From contig JANTQA010000062.1 of assembly GCA_027625915.1 (NCBI GenBank), forward strand, positions 1 to 64,000: a stretch of DNA of 64,000 nt, written 5' to 3'. The translations under genes were made by a program, and so were the position numbers. Numbering within the stretch: the stretch's first letter is position 1; each line of letters begins with the position of its first letter. Below are positions 55,772-64,000 of this stretch, one piece after another. The notes under the pieces were generated by a model. That model did no database searches. It had not been told where the DNA came from and worked only from the letters and a program-made list of their open reading frames with translations. The stretch is from Anaeramoeba flamelloides. Its lineage: Eukaryota; Metamonada; Anaeramoebidae.

Positions 55772-58700
55772 TAGGAGGAAGACTAGGACCAATTTTGAGA
55801 ATGTGAGATCAAAATCATTAAAAATGTTTTTAAAACCAGCCCTTTAAAAAAATTTAATATACATTACAATTTGTTTTTCATTTTTTGTTTAATTGCGAAG
55901 AGAAATGTGAAGTTGTTTTTTAATTTTTTTCAAAATTTCATAAATATATCAGTTTCAATAATATAATTTGAAGAACTAATAATAATCTGTTAATTATCAA
56001 TAGCTAATTTGTCAATAAAAACCCTTTAAAAAATAATTTTGATTAAAAAATTTTTTTCTGTTTTTTTTTTAAAGTTAAAATTTTAATTTTAATAGTTTGA
56101 TACTTTTGCAATCTACAAAATAACAAAAATTCCAATTTTTTTTTTATTCATGATTCATTTTTAAACTTTTTGGACTCTTTCTGTTCAATATTTGGAAAAA
56201 AATATGTGTACTAAAAGGCTGTATTTTAAATTTGTTTTTTTGTTTTTGAAAATCATGTTTTTTTTTTTTCGAAAATCCAAGACTTCTATCACTTCATTTA
56301 AACCAAATCTTCTTAATTCTGCTCAAAAAAAAAATTAAATTAATTTTATTTTTTACAATAAACGTTTATTTGTAGTTAAAAAAGTGCATATTTTATCAAG
56401 TATAAAAAAGGGATATTTTACTCTATTAAAACTCTTATTAGAAAAATAATTTATTTTCAAACCTAAAATCTTCTAGTTTATAATAATAATTCAAAAGTTT
56501 ATCATTTTGAATACACTTTATATCACTAATTTAGAATTAATAAAACATCAAATTGACTGAATTGAATCACAGGAAATAAAAATCAAAAAGTTATCAAAAA
56601 TTGAAGATTCGTGTTTCTTTGATTTCTGTGATTTGATTTTTCAAAATTAATTGAAAATATTCCATATTTCTTTTTAACTTTTAGAATATAAGGATCTTCC
56701 AAAGATCTTTGGTGTTTTTTTGGAATAGAAATTGGATAAAAGTCTTTGGAGAAAATTCAAGAAAAATCTTCTTTAAATTTTTTAAATAATTATAAAGAGT
56801 TTTTTTTAAATACATTTAAAGAGTTTCAAAGAAATTCTATGAAAAGTGCAATTTATGTCTTGTTCAAATGTGACGAAATTGTTCTTCATAAGTTTATAAG
56901 TTTTCAAAATCTACTAATAAAAAATCAGAGATACCCATTTGAATTATTTAAAAAGTAATTTTTTTTAATTATTTTAACATTTAAATTCAAAAAAATATTT
57001 TAAATATTAAACTTAGTGGTATAAAGTACATTACCAGTAATAATGAATTTGTGGTTTTGTTTTATTTTAATTTTCAGCTTACTGAATATTATATATTACG
57101 TATCAAAATATCTATTTGATTTTAAATTTTATTTTGCTATTAAAGGAATTTCATAATTCATTGGGTTTTTTAGTTAAAATAACTTGTACAAGTAAAATTA
57201 AATTAAGAAGCTTATTCTTTTGTTATAACGCTAAATAAAAAATAATATAAAAATATACAATGCTTTTTTCATGGATTCCAGGAATTGTTCAAAATGTTAT
57301 TTATTATTTTCAATTTTAATAAATTGGCAGATTTTTGAATTAATAAATTTTTTTTTAATAAAAATTAATCAAGAAAAAATTATTTTTATGAAGAATTTTT
57401 ATAATTTTGATTTTATTAATTTATTGTTGTTTAAATTTGTGAAAAAAACATAAATTATGGATTTTTCAACATTTTCTCAATTTTGATTTAAAATTTAGAC
57501 TAATTTCGATTTCAACAATTAAATATCAATAAAATAACAGAAATATTAAGAAAAAGAGAAATAAAAAGAAAAAATTTACAAATTGTAGGTCTTCATTCAT
57601 ATTTAAAAAAATATTTCTTAAGCCAATTAATGCGCCATATTGTGTTTGTTGATCAGTCGATTCCAATGATTTAAGCATTGCTTCAATTCCACCATTGTTA
57701 TATAATTCTTTATGAACTTCAGCTATATATATATATATATATATATATACATAATGATTAATAATCAAATAAAATAAAAAATAAATGAGTAAATAGAAAT
57801 AATTAATATGAAAATTAAGAAATCACTTGTTCTGTATTACGTAATAAAAATAAAATAAAATTCTTTTGATACACGCATAAAGATTATTTATCCAGATAGA
57901 TTAGTTGTTTTAATAAAAATTGGATTTCTTTTTGAAGAGGTTAGTTTTTGGATATTATTTATTTGTATATAATGGTTTTATCATCTATTGAATATATATA
58001 CTTTTCTTTCTGCAAATTTTGTGTGGAAAACACAAAAAAAAAAAGCAAAAAAATAATTCATTTTTATTTTTAATTAATTTAACTAATAATTATTGAGATT
58101 TATTCTTCAATATAAATAAGAGATATTAAATATAAATGAGTTGAAAGGGATTAGTAGATATGGAATATACAACAGAATATTTAAAAAAAAACTAAGGAAG
58201 CAATAGTCATAGTACAGCCATTCCAACCCTACCATGAAAATTCAAAAAAAATAAAAAGTAATTTTCTATTAAAAAATTTTATTTTGTCTAACAAACCATA
58301 AAATGGTTTATAAAGCTCATCATAAACTGAAAAATTTACAAGAGAAATAAAAAAAATTATGTTATCGATTTTTTGGTTTTGAAATTGACAAGCAAATTCT
58401 TAAAAAAACTTCTATAAATGTGATCTTCAATTTACATAAATTGAAAAAATCTCAGGTTTTTACAATTCTGAATCAATGATCAAAAAAAACTTTCCAGTTT
58501 CTGTGATTTCTGTGATTTCTTATTCTTTTGAAATTCAATTTTTTTCTTTGTTTATAACAAAAAAAAAAATTTCTCTTGTGATGTTACAGAAATTGAAATT
58601 TTTATTTCAGAAAAGATAATTTTCTTTTTTATAAAAGATAATTTTATAACAAACAGTTCGTCTTTGTGTCTTATAACTTTTCACGGTTTGGTTGGAACGG

Positions 58701-61700
58701 ATGTATGCATTTATATGGATGCTAAATAAACTATTACCCAGTTAACGGGTGCCGGTTGTAATGTATGAATTGCATGTGTTTAAAGGGTTTGAATGGATAA
58801 TTAAGGATAATAATTTAATTTTAGAAATTTCAAAAGAGAAATCATTTTTTCACATTTTTACTTTTTTTTAATTTTTTTTTGATACACACTTGTCTTGTAA
58901 TTTTTTTTTTATTTTACGATCTATGATCGCTTGGTAAAAAAAAAGTGTTATTCTAATGTTATTGAAACAGCAAGAATGATTTTAGAGAAATTATATTGAT
59001 TTATATAGTAATTTTCTTTGGATCTTGAATTGAAAATCAAAATAAATAGTATTGTTTTTTTCAATTGGGATCAAAGAATTTTGAGTTTTTTAATTTTTAA
59101 GAAAATCTATTGATTTATTAGTTTTACTTCAGACAGGACATCAACTATTCTCTAATGATTATTATTCAATTTATTTTTTATTTATTCTTTCAAAAGTTTA
59201 ATTATAAAAAATAATTGATATTTTGAAAAAACATTTGGGATACTTTCGAAGAAATAAAGATTAGTTTCTCTTTGGGTCTATTCATCTTTTATGTAAGTGG
59301 ATATTACTTTTATGACAAACAACATATTTATTGACTATAAAGAATGTTGAGTCAAGAGATCTTTTTATAATTTAAAATTGTGGTTTTTTTCGAAAATTTG
59401 TCATTTTGAAAACATTTTTGAACAATCCAAATTTGAAATTTGCCTTGAAAAAGTTTTGAAAATCATAATTTGGATTTTTATGCTTAGGTGTATCCAAATT
59501 ATTTTTAATCACAATAAAGTTTATTTCGAGTGTATCAGGGTACTTGAAAATAATTTGTTTAGAACTAGTAGCAATAACAAAAAAAAATCAAAACGATTTT
59601 AAATTTGTTCTTGTTTTTTTCAGAAAATTTCTTTAAAGTTTTTGGATCAATAAATCTTTTCATTTTTTTTCATACAAAGCCCACAAAAAATCCTAGTATT
59701 TGCAATCTTTTGATTGAAATTCTTATAAATGAATATTCTTTCAAATTCTTTTTATTGATGAAGGTCTTATATTTCAATCCACGCAGAGCATAAAATATGA
59801 ATAGTCATTAATATTTATGAAATATAGCTTTAAACAACTTGTATAAATCACAAAAAATAATAAAAAAAAAATAGTAATAATTATAATAATGTAAAGTATT
59901 AAGATAGCGATAAAAATAATAAAAAATTTTTACGTACCTGAAATTAATAAATTAGCATATGTACAGACTAAATTTCTTGTTAAATTAACATCGTTAGTAG
60001 ATAAAAGCAATTTAGTTAAATTTGTTAATACGCCACTTTTCATTAATTCAATTCTAGCTGTAGCTGTTGAGCAAGAAAAATTACCAATTATTATTACCAA
60101 ATTTAATTGCATTTTTTCGGATTTACAATCTTTAAAACATGAAATAATTTTAGGAAGGATATTTAATTCTCTTAAATATTTGACATTGTTGGTTCTAGTG
60201 GATTGTACTGTTAATTCTTTAATTGTGGATATTGTTTGTTGTAATAATTTTTGATTTTTATTTTTTTGGTTATTGTTCTCTTTATTTTTGTTCTCATCAT
60301 CTTTTTTATCATCATCATCTTCATTATTTTTGTCCAGGAGTGATAATAAAACTGGGAAAGCTCCACATTCCCTGATTAAAACTTTGTTGCTCACCGATGC
60401 CTTTGCAGCGATCTCAATAAACTGGCAACCGCAATAATTTAAATTTTTGTTTTTGGATCGTAGTAGCTTGTCGATTATGTATGGTACAATTTCATACTCT
60501 ATACAAATTAAATCAGATATTTGTCGATCAGCCATTAATTTTGTTAGTGATAAACTTGTGTTACATAAGATTTCATCGTTCTTTGAAGAAAGGATCAATT
60601 GTGTTAATTCTTTAACAATCCCTGCTTGATCTAATTTTTGGCATAATTCTGTATTTTCTGAGTAATCATTTATTAAACTGGAACTGTACTCAACTATTTT
60701 TTCATTTGAAGACTCCAATAATGGCTTGACAACCATTAAAATGTCTTGTTTTTCTAACATTAGTGGGATTGTTTTATAAAATTCACAACACCAAGTTAAA
60801 TTCTTTAAAATTAAAACCAAACACTCATCATTCAGATCTTCATTATGAAGTAAACTGCCCAGAGTTGCAATCCCATCATTTTGAACGATTCTTAAAACAG
60901 ACTTCTTTTGCCCGATTTTGATAATTTTAAATAATAATTTTAAATAGTTAATCAAATATTCTTGATTGGGTTCTTCATTAAGTAATGGGGTTAATTCTTT
61001 AATTTTGGAAATCAATTTTTCAATGCCTTCTAGTGTTTCTAACTTATTACAATATACTCCTGTATTTAAGTTGAAAAAGTTTTGTTTTTTGTTTTTGAGA
61101 TTTTTTGTTTTTTTGTCGAGAATGAATATTAAAAAAAAAAAAAAAAAAAAAGCAAAAGAGGAAAACAAAGCAAATATTATAAAAAAAGATTTAAAATTGG
61201 GGGTTAAGGTGTTTTTTTGTTTTGGTGTTTTACCAACCCATGAATTTTTTGTATTTTTGATATCAATGGGGCTATTGTTTTTTTGTTGTCTTTTCTTTTT
61301 GTTTACTTTGGTTTTGTTAGTACCAGAGTGAAAAAATCGTTTAATTTCAAAGAAAAGGTTTTTCAAAAAAAAAAAAAGGAGAAAAGAGAGATTATTTACC
61401 GTCATTTAAAAATTTGGAAAGAACAAGAGCTGCTAAACTTGAAGTGTGCTTGTTTTCAGAACCGAACAAATTCATAAGAAGACTAAATGATTTTGTTTTA
61501 AAATTATCATGGAACGGAACTTCTTGTTTTTCTTTACTTTTTTTTATTTTCTCAATTATTTGTAGTAAAGCTTTGGTTACCTGTTCTTCGTTTCCTTCCT
61601 GAAGTGTTTTTAAGAATTTTGGTTCGTCTGATCTCAATTTAATTGATTTGGCTTGTTTCAAATATGCATAGCCAATTCCAATCCCTACACCTGCAATTCC

Positions 61701-61760
61701 AATCAACTTAAAACGATCAGATTCTAAAAAACATTTGTAATTTTTTTTACAACTATCCAT
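55330..61760 (-). CDS. Membrane-anchored armadillo-repeat protein
   Basis: Four exons: 61760-61400, 61059-59938, 57722-57580 and 55470-55330. All junctions are GT..AG and the phases match (Gly from G|GA, Ala from G|CT, phase 0 at the last), giving 588 residues. A single hydrophobic segment near residues 19-35 (LIGIAGVGIGIGYAYL) follows a short Cys/Lys N-terminus, suggesting an N-terminal membrane anchor, as in some vertebrate ARMC proteins (family analogy). Armadillo-type helices follow: DGIATLGSLLHNEDLNDECL, QAGIVKELTQLI, ECGAFPVLLSLL and NNGGIEAMLKSLESTDQQTQ, interrupted by an Asp/Lys/Asn loop. C-terminus is LAPNVGMI. Introns are 340, 2,215 and 2,109 bp; the second holds elements A5 and F2, the third a TA/GA microsatellite. 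The long minus ORF 59930-61405 reads through intron one and is not the real N-terminus. Partner unknown. Confidence 0.9.
55717..55771. repeat. Compound (TA)n(GA)n microsatellite
   Basis: About 36 bp TA followed by about 20 bp GA, in the last intron of the armadillo gene, 250 bp from its final exon. Confidence 0.95.
57724..57749. repeat. (TA)n run at a splice acceptor
   Basis: On the minus strand the intron ends (TA)n-TAG directly before the armadillo exon at 57722, so the microsatellite takes the place of the polypyrimidine tract. Confidence 0.85.
58726..59263. mobile_element. Family A TIR element, copy A5 (armadillo intron)
   Basis: Left AATAAACTATTACCCAGTTA, then ATGTGTTTAAAGGGTTTG; right ATAATTGATATTTTGAAAAA then an eroded TIR and AAGATTA. 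About 540 bp; most diverged copy. Confidence 0.62.
59440..59808 (+). repeat. Dispersed repeat family F, copy 2 (armadillo intron)
   Basis: Matches 41575-41912: a GGGTACTTGAAAATAATTTG block, AATGAATATTCTTTCAAATTC, GGTCTTATATTTCAATCCA and AAAATATGAATAGTCAT. Confidence 0.6.
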
Positions 61761-62659
61761 TGATAAGAAAAAATTGTTTCTATTTGGGAGTAAATGAAAG
61801 GAAAATATTGTATTTCAGAAATGAAAAAAATGAAATTTCTACTTGATTATAATTTATTATTCAGAACCAATTATCAACCTCCTTCCTCCTTGCGGTATAC
61901 CGAATTTAATCTACCAAACAAAATTGTTACTTCTTGAAATTTCATCGGTTTATTATTGAATCTTTTTAAACATTTTGAAATTGAAAAGTTAATTCTAAGG
62001 TAATGTCATATATTACTTTCTTTTTCAGTTATTTTTTGATTTGACCTTTATTTGTTGGATTTAGATCATTTTTTTTCTGTTTTGAAAAACCAATTTCTTA
62101 AAACTGGAATTGAATCACCAAATTGGAATTAAATTGGCAACACATGTGTTACATTTGATTTTCATTGGTGACTTGATCCTTTCAGTTGAAAAAATACAAT
62201 TCTCAAAACACGAATTAATTTGTAAATTTATTTTATCTTACACTTGTCGAGAGCTCATACCTTTTATACTTTAGGCTTAAATTATTTCGATCGAAAATGA
62301 TTTGTATGGTTGTTACGAATTCACATGTAAAAATTCCTAAATTCTCTTTTTTGATCCAACAAATTGCTTCGGCTTTTAAGCTTTGACAAAAATCATTTTG
62401 AAACTACATTTCAAACAAAAACGATGAACAATACTGTAAACGCACACATTATTATACAATTGGCTATTTTGTGAGGGAAATTTAAAAAGGAAAAGAAAAA
62501 GAGAAAGAACAAAAAAACCAAAACCAAAAACAAAAAAGAGTTCAAATTATTAAGAACAAAAAAAGGAAAAAAAAACAAAAAGAAATCGAATTATGGGTGT
62601 TTAAAGAACAAAAGGAAAAAGACTTTTAACCCTTTTTTTATAATCACACCACTCTTTAC
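61761..62659. other. Gap between two minus-strand genes
   Basis: Should hold the armadillo promoter and possibly a last exon of the DUF1295-like gene. No definite exon found. A purine-rich block (62480-62640) lies next to the DUF1295-like exon. Confidence 0.45.
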
Positions 62660-62960
62660 CTATAATGGTCTAAAAGATAATTCTTCAAAACACCAACAAA
62701 TAAGAAAGTGAAAAAAAAAAAAAATTAACAATGGGATGTAAAGTGACCACCAACCAGCTGCAATTGCCCACCCAGAAAACAAAAGAACATCTCCAAAATA
62801 GTTAGGGTGTCTTGTAATTGAATTGAAACTTCTTGTATACAATTTATATTTGTTTTCGGGTTTCTTTTTCCAAAAGTTCCTCATCAATTCGGATCCTGTA
62901 TTGAAAATCGATCTAATCAAAGAAAGTGTAATTGACAACCCAAGTTGCATCCAAATAAGA
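62660..62960 (-). CDS. DUF1295 / steroid-reductase-like membrane protein, one exon
   Basis: The signature SITRHPNYFGDVLLFSGWAIAAGWWSLYIP matches the conserved HPNYFGE..L..G core of DUF1295 proteins, relatives of 3-oxo-5-alpha-steroid 4-dehydrogenases and isoprenylcysteine methyltransferases. These are multi-pass ER-type membrane enzymes that bind a cofactor near this motif (family knowledge; substrate unknown). The exon probably begins at an AG acceptor (62961-62962), with earlier exons beyond; the ATG at 62950 is then internal. A T13 run (62711-62723) precedes the end. As read, the frame gives HFLICWCFEELSFRPL and a TAG at 62660, whereas one base fewer or more gives TFLFVGVLKNYLLDHYR and runs to a GTAAAG donor. 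Full proteins of the family are about 250-300 residues, so this is partial. Confidence 0.75.
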
Positions 62961-64000
62961 CTAATATTTAACTACCCTAAACAAAAAGAATTATTCCCAT
63001 TTGAGAAAAAAAGTTAAAAACGATTTATAATTGGGATCCTTAAGGGAGCAGCCACCATAAAGTCAAAATTTTCACTTTGTTAATATTTTGAAAGAAGATT
63101 AGAAAACAACATTTTATACTTTGGATATGTCGAGTTGCATTCTGGTATTAAAGTACTTGTTGAAAAACAATATATTAATTTTAATTTCACAAGAAAAATT
63201 AAATGCCACAATAGAATTTTGAGTTGATTTGTTTTATATACTTTGGGGAATGCTAAACTTCTTCCCTTTTATTCTGTTCTCAACGTTCTATTGTGGCATT
63301 TAATTTTATGTTGTTAAAAAATTTAATAAATTGTTTTTAAAAGAGGCATATTAAATGATAAAAAAACACAATCAATAAGACTGTATTTTTCAGATCAAAT
63401 TGTATAGAAAAGTGAAAGTGTTTACTCACAGTCTAAGTCTCTTATTCTAATTGAGCTTTTTATTAAATTTAAACGGAACAATATGTCTTAGATCAACAAA
63501 AAAAAAAAAAGAAAGATCAAGAACAATCTTAATATCGTTCATTTTATATTAAACCTTTTTGTGAAATATTTTGTTTTTAAACCGAGGTTTTTTAATTAAT
63601 GATTCTTGCAAAGTGATTTATTTTAACTCAAGAGAATTATCAATATAGAAAATATTTAATGATAGTTATTATCCTGAGTATTTCTTATTAGTAAATTTAA
63701 TATGATAATAAGTTGAGATCCAATGTAAATTCCTTGAATAATAAGTATTGCCAATCATAATGTTCAATAAACCTGCCAAGCATATTGAAAACAAAAAGAA
63801 AAATATCTTTTGATCTGATCACTGATTTAATTTCAATATTTTAATTTCATTTTTCAAAATTGATTGTTTCTTAATAGATCTTTATATTGATCAAATGATT
63901 ATTTTTCTAATTCTAAAATTTGTTTAAATATTTGAAAATTATAAAAGTATGAAATTGGAATCAATTTTAAACATTGGTATGAGACCAATATCATGGTTTG
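62961..64000. other. Upstream of the DUF1295-like exon
   Basis: Expected to hold its earlier exons, but none could be identified. One inverted-repeat pair at 63195-63307; otherwise AT-rich sequence in which I see nothing. Confidence 0.45.
63195..63307. repeat. Perfect 22-bp inverted repeat
   Basis: AAAATTAAATGCCACAATAG+AA at 63195-63216 is repeated inverted at 63286-63307, with a 69-bp loop. May be a small foldback element or TIR remnant. Confidence 0.8.

Noticed and set aside
56746-56958. 70-codon plus-strand ORF in the last armadillo intron
   Set aside because: Lys/Phe/Leu composition expected of AT-rich DNA; no motif or copy elsewhere, although a nested gene cannot be fully excluded.
61060-61405. 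N-terminal extension of the long minus ORF 59930-61405 (Phe-rich segment)
   Set aside because: This stretch is a 340-bp GT..AG intron. Splicing joins the membrane-anchor exon in frame (Gly from G|GA).
1-64000. tRNA, rRNA, CRISPR or virus-like elements
   Set aside because: No cloverleaf with conserved T-loop, no rRNA core sequence, no regular spacer array, and no reverse transcriptase, integrase, capsid or protease motif was seen on either strand.

Overview
The window looks like nuclear DNA of an amoeboid, intron-bearing protist. It is very AT-rich, genes lie on both strands, introns have GT..AG borders (often GTAAGT/GTAAAT) and run from about 280 bp to almost 4 kb, stop codons are standard (TAA, TAG and TGA all used), and proteins carry long Glu/Lys/Asn runs. 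Gene content is actin and G-protein signalling: two RhoGAPs, cofilin, a heterotrimeric G-alpha, ankyrin and ankyrin-BTB proteins, a calponin-homology protein, an armadillo protein and a B-box protein. This mix, especially the double-BTB ankyrin protein with its 'HK..L..RS..F.GMF' signature, reminds me of Anaeramoeba (Metamonada). That assignment is inference; another amoeboid lineage is possible.

Layout. 1-5538: the 3' part of a RhoGAP-SH3 gene (+) with a 3.3 kb intron full of repeats. 5539-9229: a repeat field. 9230-9649: complete intronless cofilin (+). 9650-13077: a terminal-inverted-repeat (TIR) element and dispersed repeats. 13078-13740: B-box zinc-finger exons (+), with an inverted-repeat element just downstream. 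16419-18993: ankyrin/double-BTB gene (-). 18994-25522: repeats and one weak ORF. 25523-32128: a four- or five-exon G-alpha gene (+) whose two large introns hold four TIR or hairpin elements. 34014-36605: a large ankyrin protein exon (+) ending in a splice donor. 39434-40372: a frame-interrupted coiled-coil gene (+). 42010-44414: a calponin-homology protein plus a frame-interrupted downstream part (-). 44415-50729: repeats. 50730-54071: RhoGAP with a 730-residue acidic, Asn-rich tail (+). 55330-61760: a four-exon membrane-anchored armadillo protein (-). 62660-62960: one exon of a DUF1295/steroid-reductase-like membrane protein (-).

The non-coding part is mostly short DNA-transposon derivatives and dispersed repeats. 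I could align at least nine families by eye between distant places in the window: A (5 copies), B (4 plus a fragment), C (2 palindromes), D (2), F (3), G (3), H (4) and K (1 plus fragments), with E, I and J as single TIR copies. Families A, B and C end next to TA, often inside (TA)n runs, as expected of Tc1/mariner-type non-autonomous elements. No transposase gene was seen, and I found no rRNA, tRNA, CRISPR or virus-like element.

How the genes relate: cofilin, the two RhoGAPs, the calponin-homology protein and G-alpha would all act on actin remodelling and upstream signalling, but nothing in the sequence shows co-regulation. Several genes have reading frames interrupted at A/T homopolymers. 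These may be assembly errors, real decay or unusual decoding, and this should be settled before those models are used.
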